Part shown: positions 33,151 through 41,881 of the stretch, piece by piece
Layout: each line of letters starts with the position of its first letter
Position numbering within the stretch: position 1 is the first letter of the stretch
NCBI GenBank assembly: GCA_016721875.1
Contig: JADKHG010000001.1
Span: 531,815 to 595,814 of the forward strand
Direction of reading: 5' to 3'
DNA length: 64,000 nt
Source: Sphingomonadales bacterium
GTDB lineage: Bacteria; Pseudomonadota; Alphaproteobacteria; Sphingomonadales; Sphingomonadaceae
Notes under the pieces: model-generated
Databases searched by the model: none
Seen by the model: only the letters and a program-made list of their open reading frames with translations
What the model was told of the DNA's origin: nothing
Program-made: the position numbers and the translations under genes

Positions 33151-34746
33151 CTACAGCCGCTCCTTCAGCCCGTCGCGATCCAGCTTGCCATTGGCATTTT
33201 GGGGGAATTCATCGAGCCAGACATAGTCCGACGGCTGCATGAAATTGGGAAGTGCGGCCTTCATATGCGCGCGCAGAGCTTCTTCATCGACCGCGCCTTT
33301 CGCCCGCACAAACAGCACAATAGCTTCGCCCAATCGCTCATCCTTGCGACCGAGCGCGCAGGCCTCGGCAACCAGCCCGCTTTCCATCGCAGCCTCTTCA
33401 ACTTCGGTGGGTGAGACGCGGTTGCCGCTGGTTTTGATCATCGCATCGTCGCGGCCGACAAAATAAAGCAAGCCTTCATCGTCGCGCCAGACGGTATCGC
33501 CAGACCACACCGCCATTCCGCCATAGCGCGAAAATGCGGGCGCTGGTTTATAGCGTTGCGCCGTGCGCTCCGGGTCCTTCCAATAGCCATCGGCGACCAG
33601 CGGTCCGGCATGGACGAGTTCACCATGCTCTCCCGGCTTTGCTTCGCTGCCATCCTTTGTCACCACCAATATTTCGGCGTGCGGAATCGCCTTTCCCATG
33701 CTGGTGGGGTTGGCGTCGATCAGCGATGGGTCAAGAAAGGTCGAGCGAAATGCTTCGGTCAGCCCGTACATCGCGTAAATATCGGTCTTCGCGCCAAATA
33801 TCCCGCGTAGCGCTTTGACCAAGGTCGGTGTCAGAGCCCCGCCACTGTTGGTCAATCGCCGCATCGCAACCGTCGCTTCCGATGGCCAATCCTGTTCAAC
33901 CAGTTGCACCCAAAGCGGCGGCACAGCGGCGAGTGTCGTCACACCGTATCGCGCGCAAGACTTTATCACATCGCGCGCCGTCAGATAATCGAGCGGGGCA
34001 ACACAACCGCCCGCCTGCCATGTGGAAAGCAACTGATTCTGGCCATAGTCAAAGCTCAATGGCAGCACCGCCAGCGTCACATCGTTGCTTTTGAGCTTCA
34101 GATAGCTGGCGACACTGACTGCGCCGAGCGTCAGATTGGCGTGGCTGAGCATCACCCCTTTGGGCCGACCGGTGGAACCGCTGGTGTAGAGAATTGCGGC
34201 AAGGGTGTCGGTGTCGGTACCGGCGGGAAGGGGTGGCAAGACGTCGCCCGGTTGGTCGATTTCGGTGAGGAGAGTGGCTTCGTCAAGAAAGGCAAAGCAA
34301 GCATTTCCGTTCGTGTCGAGCGCAGTCGAGACACCCAGCGGCAATGCGTGATCTTTCGGCATCTCGACTTCGCTCGATGCGAACGGATAGTGAGAAAGAT
34401 ATTGCTCCGCTCTCCCCTTCGCCGTGATCAGCACCTTAGCCCCGCTATCGGCCATGATATGCCGCACCTGCGCAGGCTTGAGCAGCGGGTTGACCGGCAC
34501 ATGCACAAGCCCCGCGCGCACTGCCGCCAGCGGCATCAGGCAAGCGAGTTCGGTTTTGGGCAGCCAAGTGGCGACGCGGTCGCACTTTGTAAAATCATGC
34601 GCTGCCAATATCGCCGCCAGCCGACCGATACGATGATTTAACAACTGATAACTATACACCCGGTCCTTGAAGCGAAGCGCGGGCGAATCCGGCGCTCCGC
34701 GCAAAGGCAGATGGTCGAGTGGAAAGGCTGGCAAATCGTCAGTCAT
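33151..34746 (-). CDS. Acyl-CoA ligase (AMP-forming), exosortase A system-associated
   Basis: A 531-aa adenylate-forming enzyme: P-loop AILYTSGSTGRPKGVMLSH (about 188-206), YGLTEAFRSTFLDP (about 325), YFVGRDDAMIKTSGNRVSPTEVE (hinge; described in two parts, A5/A8) and the terminal lysine in NANGKLDRDGL. The whole-length pattern fits the exosortase A-associated ligase that works with the acyl carrier protein encoded nearby. A palindromic repeat-like segment encodes about residues 138-146 (GVSTALDTN). Confidence 0.9.
   Translation of the reverse strand: MTDDLPAFPLDHLPLRGAPDSPALRFKDRVYSYQLLNHRIGRLAAILAAHDFTKCDRVATWLPKTELACLMPLAAVRAGLVHVPVNPLLKPAQVRHIMADSGAKVLITAKGRAEQYLSHYPFASSEVEMPKDHALPLGVSTALDTNGNACFAFLDEATLLTEIDQPGDVLPPLPAGTDTDTLAAILYTSGSTGRPKGVMLSHANLTLGAVSVASYLKLKSNDVTLAVLPLSFDYGQNQLLSTWQAGGCVAPLDYLTARDVIKSCARYGVTTLAAVPPLWVQLVEQDWPSEATVAMRRLTNSGGALTPTLVKALRGIFGAKTDIYAMYGLTEAFRSTFLDPSLIDANPTSMGKAIPHAEILVVTKDGSEAKPGEHGELVHAGPLVADGYWKDPERTAQRYKPAPAFSRYGGMAVWSGDTVWRDDEGLLYFVGRDDAMIKTSGNRVSPTEVEEAAMESGLVAEACALGRKDERLGEAIVLFVRAKGAVDEEALRAHMKAALPNFMQPSDYVWLDEFPQNANGKLDRDGLKERL
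34313..34334. repeat. Palindromic repeat-like segment inside the AMP-ligase gene
   Basis: GTGTCGAGCGCAGTCGAGAC followed by AC: an imperfect palindrome of the GTCTCGACTGCGCTCGAC type often dispersed in sphingomonad genomes (recalled, not searched). It is read in frame within the ligase gene and adds a short hydrophilic stretch. Confidence 0.5.
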
Positions 34747-34777
34747 TGGGCCATTTGCTTGAACAGTTGGGTTAATA

Positions 34778-35815
34778 TTGGGGGCTTTTTTGCCGGTTAA
34801 GTGTGAATATCACGATAATTTCCTGACTGCGCAAGCCGCCGCAGCCGGTGCGCTTGACCGCGAGGCGCAGCCTTGCCTGTTTGACCGGCTCGATTGGCTT
34901 GAGACCCTGCACCGCATGGCGCTGCGCGAACGCACGCCTGCGCTGCTGCGCGGCAGCGAAGACAGCAAAGAATGCTGGATGCCGATGATGACAGTCGGTG
35001 GCGGCCAGCTGATGGCGCTCGCCAACTGGTATAATTTCAGCTGGCGACCGATATTCAACGGTGCCGACAATGAAGTGCAGAAACTGGCACTGTTGCGCGC
35101 CATGGCAGAAACGGCACCGAATCATGCACGACGGATCACGCTGTCGCCATTGCCCGATGAGGATCACAGCGCGTCCTTGTTGCAAACCGCCTTCGAGCAA
35201 TCGGGCTGGGTGGTATTCCGCGAAACCTGCGACCAGAACCATATCCTCAATGTCCGCGGTCGCAGCTTTGATGCCTATTGGCAGGATCGCCCCAGCCGCC
35301 TGAAAAACACCGTCAAACGCAAAGCCAAGACCGGAGTTGTTTCAATCCGCGTCGATCGCGAATTCGACCCCGAAAGCTGGCGCGATTACGAACGGATTTA
35401 TGCGCGCAGCTGGAAACCCAGCGAAGGCAGCCCGGAATTTCTGCGACAAATCGCCGAGCGTGAAGGTGCATCTGGTGCATTGCGCTTAGGCCTTGCCTAT
35501 ATCGACGGAGAGCCCGTCGCCGCACAATATTGGACCAGCGAAAATGGCACGGCGTTGATCCACAAGCTGGCGCATGACGAACGGCATATGCAGGCGTCAC
35601 CGGGCACTTTGCTGTCAGCGGCGCTGTTCCAGCATGTCATTGATGTCGACCATGTCGATCTGATCGACTTTGGCACCGGCAACGATGCCTATAAAACCGA
35701 ATGGATGGAGGAGGTGCGCGAGCGCTATCGGCTCGACATGTTCTGGCCCAATCACCCGGCGAATTGGCCGCACATTGCCATCCGCAAATTGCGCGCCTAT
35801 CGCGCCGCAAAATAG
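34778..35815 (+). CDS. GNAT/FemAB-like acyltransferase in the exosortase-associated cluster
   Basis: About 341-345 aa, a two-lobed GNAT protein of the BcsL/CelD-FemAB type: the C-terminal lobe has GLAYIDGEPVAAQYW and HKLAHDERHMQASPGTLL (acyl-CoA site, about 240-285) and DFGTGNDAYKTEW. It probably transfers an acyl group to a sugar or amino sugar of the surface polymer. No ATG is available: TTG at 34778 or, better spaced from GGGGG, TTG at 34790. It is divergent from the ligase gene (31 bp between starts) and followed by the acyl carrier protein gene. Confidence 0.85.
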   Translation: MGAFLPVKCEYHDNFLTAQAAAAGALDREAQPCLFDRLDWLETLHRMALRERTPALLRGSEDSKECWMPMMTVGGGQLMALANWYNFSWRPIFNGADNEVQKLALLRAMAETAPNHARRITLSPLPDEDHSASLLQTAFEQSGWVVFRETCDQNHILNVRGRSFDAYWQDRPSRLKNTVKRKAKTGVVSIRVDREFDPESWRDYERIYARSWKPSEGSPEFLRQIAEREGASGALRLGLAYIDGEPVAAQYWTSENGTALIHKLAHDERHMQASPGTLLSAALFQHVIDVDHVDLIDFGTGNDAYKTEWMEEVRERYRLDMFWPNHPANWPHIAIRKLRAYRAAK

Positions 35816-35826
35816 AGGAGGAAGAT

Positions 35827-36096
35827 ATGCCCTTTGTTGCCGACCCGACTGAAACCGCGATCCGCGAATTGCTGGTCGATGTGCTGGGCGTTGCCCCTGC
35901 AACGGTCGCCGCGATGACAGACGACACGCCGCTCTTCGGCGCGCTGCCCGAGCTCGATTCAATGGCGGTCGCGGGCTTGCTTACCGAAATGGAGGACCGG
36001 CTCGACATCATGATCGACGATGATGATGTCGATGGCGATCTGTTCGAAAGCTTCGGCAGTCTGGTCGCTTTTGCCAAGGCTAAGGTCGCCGGGTGA
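35827..36096 (+). CDS. Acyl carrier protein, exosortase cluster
   Basis: An 89-aa acidic four-helix carrier with the phosphopantetheine attachment Ser in LPELDSMAVAGLL (about residue 40) and a strongly acidic helix (DIMIDDDDVDGDLF). GAGGAGGAAG lies directly upstream of the ATG, a strong ribosome-binding site. It is probably charged by the AMP ligase encoded at 33151-34746. The stop overlaps the next gene as GTGA. Confidence 0.9.
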   Translation: MPFVADPTETAIRELLVDVLGVAPATVAAMTDDTPLFGALPELDSMAVAGLLTEMEDRLDIMIDDDDVDGDLFESFGSLVAFAKAKVAG

Positions 36097-36788
36097 CATC
36101 GCGCCCGGTCTGGCAATCCTATTCGGTCAATGGCCATGACGAAGGCGTCATGCGCCTTGGCATCGGCCATGCCCGCCAGATATTGATTGTCCCGCCGCTG
36201 TTCGATGAAGCCAATCGCACAAGGCGGATGTTGGTGCAGACGATGCGCTTTCTCGATCAGGCTTGCGTTGGAAGTCTGTTAATCGACCTGCCCGGCTGTA
36301 ATGAGAGCCGGCAAGGCCTTCAGCAACAGTCGCTCGACAATTGGCGACATGCTGTCAGGGAATGCGCTGGGCAATGCGCCGCTACCCATATCGTATCGCT
36401 GCGCGGTGGCTCGCTGGTTGATGATGGTGAGGCCGACTTGCCGCATTGGCGACTGGCCCCGGCCAAAGGCGCGTCGTTGCTCAAAACCATGATCCGCACC
36501 CGCATTGCCGGTGACAAGGAAGCGGGCAAGGCCACAACCGAGGCCGAACTTCTTGAGGCCGCGAAGGCCAGCCCGATTGAACTCGCGGGCAACCTCCTCG
36601 CGCCGGATATGGTGGCGCAACTGGCAGCTGCTGAGGCACGCGAATTGCCTGTGCTTACCGTACGCGCATTGGGACAAGGCATCATAGGCAGCCCGCTCTG
36701 GCTTCGTGCCGAGCCGCAGGATGACCCGGCGATGTCGGCAGCAATCGCCACAGATTTCGCCGCATGGAGCGCATCATGCGGCGGATGA
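36093..36788 (+). CDS. Alpha/beta hydrolase 2, exosortase A system-associated
   Basis: A 231-aa alpha/beta hydrolase-like protein starting at GTG (overlaps the ACP stop). Strand pattern QILIVPPLFDEANRTRRML and then SLLIDLPGCNESRQGL follow the exosortase-associated 'hydrolase 2' family. The nucleophile elbow is unusual, with HIVSLRGGSLVDD at the expected position (no clear GxSxG), as is common in this family. Role unknown; linked to the EPS/PEP-CTERM system by context. Confidence 0.82.
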   Translation: MTSRPVWQSYSVNGHDEGVMRLGIGHARQILIVPPLFDEANRTRRMLVQTMRFLDQACVGSLLIDLPGCNESRQGLQQQSLDNWRHAVRECAGQCAATHIVSLRGGSLVDDGEADLPHWRLAPAKGASLLKTMIRTRIAGDKEAGKATTEAELLEAAKASPIELAGNLLAPDMVAQLAAAEARELPVLTVRALGQGIIGSPLWLRAEPQDDPAMSAAIATDFAAWSASCGG

Positions 36789-37591
36789 CAGGCTTCACCT
36801 GCGAGGGCGCTTGGTGCGCAGCGACACTCGACGAAGGCAATGCCGCTCCCGGGCTACTGATCGTCAGCGGTGGCAATGAAATCCGCAGCGGCGCCCATGC
36901 CGGACAGGCCGCAATGGCCGCGCATTTTGCCGGACTTGGTTATCCGGTCTTTCGTTATGACCGACGCGGCATTGGCGACAGCGAGGGCGAAAATGGCGGA
37001 TTCGAGGCAAGCGCCGCCGACATTTCAGCAGCGGTTGCAGCTTTCCGCGCCGAGGCTCCGCATGTCACCCGCATCATCGCCTTTGGCAATTGCGACGCAG
37101 CAACGTCGCTCGCCTTTTTTCATGCGGGGCTAGGCATCGACCGTCGGCTCCACGCCAACCCGTGGGTGATCGAAGCATCCGGCCAGACGGCCGACGAACC
37201 AACGCCCCCCAGTGCCGCCGCAGTGCGTGCGCGCTATTGGGCGCGGCTCAAGAATCCGCGCAGTCTGCTCGATCTACTGACGGGGAAGATCGATCTCAGA
37301 AAACTGGCGCGGGGTTTGAAAACGGCTGCGACAAACGACGCGCCATCGCAGCTTGCTGCCCGATTGGCGCACGCACTCGGCCAAAGCACCACGCCCGCGA
37401 CAATCCTGATTGCCGAGCGCGACAGCACCGCTCTCGCCTTTCTGTCTGCTTGGGCTAGTGCCGACTTTGCAGCGGTAAGGTCGCGACCTGACATTCATCT
37501 GGAGCGGATCGATTCCGCATCGCACAGCTTTGCCGATGCCGCTTCTTCGGCCTGGCTCAGGCAACAGATTGCCGCCGCATTGAATTCTTAA
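36776..37591 (+). CDS. Alpha/beta hydrolase 1, exosortase A system-associated
   Basis: A 271-aa alpha/beta hydrolase: LLIVSGGNEIRSGAHAGQ (oxyanion region), YPVFRYDRRGIGDSEG and the elbow IIAFGNCDAATSLAFF, where the nucleophile position is Cys and not Ser (GNCDA), typical of the exosortase-associated 'hydrolase 1' family. The C-terminal SASHSF supplies the His. Start ATG at 36776 or 36785; both overlap the upstream gene. Its stop overlaps that of the convergent SulP gene. Confidence 0.84.
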   Translation: MRRMTGFTCEGAWCAATLDEGNAAPGLLIVSGGNEIRSGAHAGQAAMAAHFAGLGYPVFRYDRRGIGDSEGENGGFEASAADISAAVAAFRAEAPHVTRIIAFGNCDAATSLAFFHAGLGIDRRLHANPWVIEASGQTADEPTPPSAAAVRARYWARLKNPRSLLDLLTGKIDLRKLARGLKTAATNDAPSQLAARLAHALGQSTTPATILIAERDSTALAFLSAWASADFAAVRSRPDIHLERIDSASHSFADAASSAWLRQQIAAALNS

Positions 37592-39234
37592 GCGTTTGAG
37601 GCTGCCAGATATTTGGCGGCTCTGGCCAAAGCCCGGTCAAAACTGGATGTCCGCGCCGCGCCCGAAAAACGGGGATGCAGATGCGCAAGAAAGGCCCAGG
37701 GTTTATCGCGCAATTCGCACAGGATAACCTGCGTGCCGCTTGTCTTCGCCTGCTTCACGAACGACTCCAACACCGCTGCACCCGACGCGTCGATATAGGG
37801 CACCAGATCCATGCGCAGGATCAGCACTTTCGGCGTTCGACCGATACGATTCAATGCCTCGAGCATTTCGCCTGCGACACCAAAGAACATCGGTCCTCGC
37901 AAACGAAACACCTCGACTCCTACCGGAAGTCGCGCGCGCTGCTCGGGATCGTCGGCATAGGTCTCCGCCTCGACCAGATCCTCCCGCTCGCTCATCCGCG
38001 CCATGAACAGCAGCGAAGCGATTGATACGCCCACACCGATAGCAACCGTCAGGTCGACCATCACAGTCAGTCCGAATGTCAGCAACAACAGTGCGCGATC
38101 TCCGCCGCCGGTGCGGATCAGCATGCGGAACCGCTCGGCCTCGCTCATCCCCCAGGCTACGATCAGCAGGATCGCGGCCAAGGCCGTCATTGGCACATGC
38201 GCGATCAGCTTTCCTGCCAGAAGCAGGATTATCAGCAGGAACAGCGCATGGAATATGCCCGCCAGCGGTGTCTTGCCGCCAGCGCGGATGTTGGTCGCTG
38301 TTCGCGCAATCGCGCCGGTCGCGGGCAAGCCACCAAACAAGGCCGACGCAATATTGGCAGCGCCCTGCCCGACCAGTTCCTGATTGGAGCGATGATGATA
38401 TCCGGTCATTCCGTCTGCAACCACCGCCGACAGCAAGGCTTCGATCCCCGCGAGAAAGGCAATGGTGAAGGCGGAGGGCATGACATCCTGCACCATCGCA
38501 AAACTGAAGGCGGGGATGTGCGGCAGGGGCAGAGTTGTTGGCATCGCGGGAAAGCGGTCACCGACGGTTTCGACCGGCAGCTTGAACGCCCAGACCGCAA
38601 AGGATGCGAGCAATATCGCGATCAAATAGCCCGGCGCTCGCGGTGCCAGCCGCCGCAGGATCAGGATGAAGGCCAGCGTCGCGCCACCAACGCCCAGCGC
38701 CGTCCAGTTTGTTGAGGGCAGTGCTTGGAAATAGGCGCCCCATTTTGCGATAAACTCGGCAGGCAGCTTGCCAGCGTTCAGCCCCAGAAAATCGCCAATC
38801 TGGCTCGATGCAATGATCACCGCAATGCCGCTGGTGAAACCGGTCACCACTGGCATCGGAATATAGCGCATCAACCGGCCAAGCCCGGCATAGCCGCCGA
38901 CCACAAGAATGATCCCCGCAAGCAATGTCGCCAGCACCAACCCCGAATAGCCGTGCGCCGCGATTACCCCCGCAACCACGACGACAAAGGCGCCGGTCGG
39001 CCCGCCAATCTGCACCCGCGAGCCACCGAGCAAAGAGATCAGGAAACCAGCGACAATGGCAGTGACCAGCCCCTTGTCCGGAGAGGCACCACTCGCAATC
39101 CCCAGCGCCATCGCCAACGGCAGCGCAACGATGGCGACGGTCAGACCCGCAAGCATATCGCCCTTGACGACAGCAGATGACAGCCCCTCTTTCCAGACGG
39201 TAAGGATCTTGGGATGGAATTCTGCCTGCCGCAT
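37588..39234 (-). CDS. SulP family anion transporter with STAS domain
   Basis: A 548-aa inner-membrane transporter. The membrane domain (about 20-400) has the SulP signature ALPLAMALGIASGASPDKGL (TM1) and GGPTGAFVVVVAGVI (TM3). A cytoplasmic STAS domain (about 430-545) includes VEVFRLRGPMFFGVAG and DASGAAVLESF. The substrate may be sulfate, bicarbonate or dicarboxylate; no carbonic anhydrase is adjacent to help. The start at 39234 has GGAGC upstream. Confidence 0.92.
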   Translation of the reverse strand: MRQAEFHPKILTVWKEGLSSAVVKGDMLAGLTVAIVALPLAMALGIASGASPDKGLVTAIVAGFLISLLGGSRVQIGGPTGAFVVVVAGVIAAHGYSGLVLATLLAGIILVVGGYAGLGRLMRYIPMPVVTGFTSGIAVIIASSQIGDFLGLNAGKLPAEFIAKWGAYFQALPSTNWTALGVGGATLAFILILRRLAPRAPGYLIAILLASFAVWAFKLPVETVGDRFPAMPTTLPLPHIPAFSFAMVQDVMPSAFTIAFLAGIEALLSAVVADGMTGYHHRSNQELVGQGAANIASALFGGLPATGAIARTATNIRAGGKTPLAGIFHALFLLIILLLAGKLIAHVPMTALAAILLIVAWGMSEAERFRMLIRTGGGDRALLLLTFGLTVMVDLTVAIGVGVSIASLLFMARMSEREDLVEAETYADDPEQRARLPVGVEVFRLRGPMFFGVAGEMLEALNRIGRTPKVLILRMDLVPYIDASGAAVLESFVKQAKTSGTQVILCELRDKPWAFLAHLHPRFSGAARTSSFDRALARAAKYLAASNA

Positions 39235-39432
39235 AATGCTCCGCCTGATTTGCCTTCGATTCCCGGTCAAAATCGCATTCACCCTGACCATTGCCCGGGT
39301 GGTTAACGCCACCCAGTCTGCTTTGGTGTGCGAAACTGGTAAATCGAAGGTTATAGAGACACCGATATTAGCAGATTATCAACCAAATTGGTCCAATTAT
39401 CGACGGGTCTGAGGCATCAAGCCTCCGTCCGA

Positions 39433-41679
39433 ATGATGAATGGGTCTATGGCAGTACAGGGTTTCCTGCGCGGATTGGGTGGTCGCTTGGCGACGGATCA
39501 GTCACGTTCGGATTCCGGCACGACCCGGGTGATTACAGCGGCGGATACCCAACGCAGGCTTGAACTTCTCGACGATTTTGAACGTGCAGCGATGGGCTGG
39601 CTGTGGGCGAGCGACGCCGATGGCCGCCTGATTTACCTATCTGAAAGCGCGATCGACAAGCTGGGGATGACCAGCGATGAGTTTCTAGCCCAGCCTTTGA
39701 CCTCGCTGTTCGAGCCCGATCCCAACAACCCTGATGAACGATCCGACCGCCCCTTCAAATTCCAGCTGAGCATGCACAACAAGTTGAGCGACCTGACCGT
39801 GCGCATCATCGGCAGCAAAGCGAGCGAGTCGAAGCAATCTGTGTGGTGGTCGATTTCGGGGCTGCCCAAACTCGATGCCAATGGCGATTTTCTGGGTTAT
39901 CGCGGCAGCGCCAAAGACATCACGATCGAATATGAGCGCAAGCTCGTCGATTCCAAACTCGCCGAATATGACTCGCTGACGGGTCTTGCCAACCGCCACC
40001 GCATGACCAAGCGGCTTGATGCAACATTAGGTGCTTACAAGGCGGCCAAGCGCAGTTGCGCCCTGCTAATGCTCGACCTCGACCGGTTCAAGCAGGTCAA
40101 CGACACCATGGGCCACCAGGCTGGCGACGAAGTGTTGCGGCTGGTCGCAGAGCGGTTGAAACGCGTGATTGGCGACGCTGGCGAGATCGGGCGACTGGGC
40201 GGCGACGAATTTCAGGTCATTCTCCCCGACTTTGACGACCGTGGCGCATTGGGTGAGCTTGCCGAAAAGATTATTAATGTCGTCTCGCAACCCTATCCCA
40301 TCGAAAATAAGCGCGCTATCATCGGCACCTCGGTCGGTGTTGCCATTGCCCCTTATGACGGCATCGAGCGCGATGAGCTGGTGCACAGCGCCGACCTCGC
40401 ACTTTATGCTGCCAAAAACGGCGGGCGCGGGCAGTTCCGTTTCTATTCGGCTGATCTGAAGGACGAAGCGGAAGAACGCCGCCTGTTGATGGAGGACATG
40501 CGCGAGGCACTGGCCAGCGATCAGCTCGAACTGCACTACCAGCCTGTGGTCCGCACCGCCGACAATATGGTGGTCTGCATGGAAGCGCTGATGCGTTGGG
40601 AGCATCCCGAACGCGGCTTTATCAGCCCCGGCACCTTCATCCCGATGGCCGAGGAATCGAACCTGATCAACCAATTGGGGGAATGGGCGTTGCGCCAAGC
40701 GTGCAAGGATGCACTCGCCTGGCCCGATACCGTTCGCGTCGCGGTCAACGTGTCAGCCTTGCAATTTACCAATCCCAATTTCCCGACCGTCGTCACCAAC
40801 GCGCTGGCGCAATCGCAGCTCGACCCGACCCGGCTTGAGCTTGAGCTGACCGAGAGCGTCTTCATGGGCGACAGCGACACCACCGAGGCTACGTTCAAGA
40901 CGCTGAAGGCCTTGGGCGTGCGGCTGGCGCTGGACGATTTCGGCACCGGCTATTCCTCGCTCAGCTATTTGCGGCACGCCCCGTTCGACAAGATCAAGGT
41001 CGACAAAAGCTTCGTCGACAGCTGTACCCAAAAGGACCAGAACAGCGCCAAGATCATCGCCGCAATCATCGGCCTGTCGAACGCGCTGGGCATGGAAACC
41101 ACGGTTGAAGGGGTCGAGGCATTCGACCAGCTCGACCTCGTCAAATCCAAAGGCGCGATCTATATTCAGGGCTGGATCTATTCCAAGGCGTTGAAACAGG
41201 ACGTGATTTTGGAACGCATTGGCAGCGGCACTTTCAAAATCGAACCCAATGGCCCCGACCGATTCCGCTCTGAACGGCGCACCGTGTTCCGCCGCATCGG
41301 TGTGATCCACGAAGACCATCGTTATGAAGCCGTGATGCGCGACCTGTCGATCACCGGTTCACGGATTGAGGGACTTGTCGGCGTACCCCTTGGAACACCG
41401 CTGGTGCTCGATCTGGGCGGCGGTCAGTTGGTTGTCTGTTCAGTCATGCGATCACAGGATTCTATGATTGGCGTCGAATTTGAAACCCCGCTCGTCAGCG
41501 ACGGTGCCGGCGGCCTGTGCACCCGCCACCGCGCATCCCCCTATGCGCTGGCCGCAGCCGGCATGCCGCTGGCGTCGCTGCCCCAGGGCAAATATCCGCT
41601 GAACCTTGGCGGAGACGGCCCGAAGAGCAAACCGCAATTCATGCAAGTCGAAATCAGCGGCCCGCGCGGGGGGAGCTGA
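39433..41679 (+). CDS. PAS-GGDEF-EAL-PilZ cyclic di-GMP signalling protein
   Basis: A protein of about 748 aa. A PAS domain (about 45-165: GRLIYLSESAIDKLGM) is followed by GGDEF (about 175-335, intact motif RLGGDEFQVI), EAL (about 350-600, motif EALMRWEHP plus the loop-6 region ALDDFGTGYSSLSYL) and a C-terminal PilZ-like domain (about 625-700: RRTVFRRIG; DLSITGSRIEG). The RxxD inhibitory site before GGDEF is absent (GDAGEIGRLGG). Both catalytic motifs look intact, so the net direction cannot be predicted. The exact start among several ATGs (39388-39448) is uncertain. Confidence 0.9.
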   Translation: MMNGSMAVQGFLRGLGGRLATDQSRSDSGTTRVITAADTQRRLELLDDFERAAMGWLWASDADGRLIYLSESAIDKLGMTSDEFLAQPLTSLFEPDPNNPDERSDRPFKFQLSMHNKLSDLTVRIIGSKASESKQSVWWSISGLPKLDANGDFLGYRGSAKDITIEYERKLVDSKLAEYDSLTGLANRHRMTKRLDATLGAYKAAKRSCALLMLDLDRFKQVNDTMGHQAGDEVLRLVAERLKRVIGDAGEIGRLGGDEFQVILPDFDDRGALGELAEKIINVVSQPYPIENKRAIIGTSVGVAIAPYDGIERDELVHSADLALYAAKNGGRGQFRFYSADLKDEAEERRLLMEDMREALASDQLELHYQPVVRTADNMVVCMEALMRWEHPERGFISPGTFIPMAEESNLINQLGEWALRQACKDALAWPDTVRVAVNVSALQFTNPNFPTVVTNALAQSQLDPTRLELELTESVFMGDSDTTEATFKTLKALGVRLALDDFGTGYSSLSYLRHAPFDKIKVDKSFVDSCTQKDQNSAKIIAAIIGLSNALGMETTVEGVEAFDQLDLVKSKGAIYIQGWIYSKALKQDVILERIGSGTFKIEPNGPDRFRSERRTVFRRIGVIHEDHRYEAVMRDLSITGSRIEGLVGVPLGTPLVLDLGGGQLVVCSVMRSQDSMIGVEFETPLVSDGAGGLCTRHRASPYALAAAGMPLASLPQGKYPLNLGGDGPKSKPQFMQVEISGPRGGS

Positions 41680-41881
41680 GACGCTTTTGCGGCGAAGTTG
41701 ACAAAGTTGACACCAAGGCGCGGTCTTTTCGATCTGTTTGGCGAAATTAAATTTCCTACATTTTTGAATTCGGTGTCGCCGGGGTTTTGCCGGTGGAAAA
41801 TCGACTATATCAAAGAGCCAGCGCGCAGGCTGGCGAGGAAAATCCTACATTTCAAGCTTTGAATTTGACTATTGGTCGTGC
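41680..41881. other. Intergenic region between convergent GGDEF-EAL and GST genes, repeat-bearing
   Basis: 202 bp containing the second TTGACA tandem repeat (41695-41716), a direct repeat TCCTACATTT at 41754-41763 and 41843-41852, and a hairpin GCCAGCGCGCAGGCTGGC at 41817-41834. No gene is visible. The hairpin could terminate the GGDEF-EAL transcript. Confidence 0.5.
41695..41716. repeat. 22-bp tandem TTGACA repeat, copy 2
   Basis: Identical over 22 bp to 2802-2823. It begins 15 bp after the stop codon of the GGDEF-EAL gene, in a convergent intergenic space. Confidence 0.7.
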
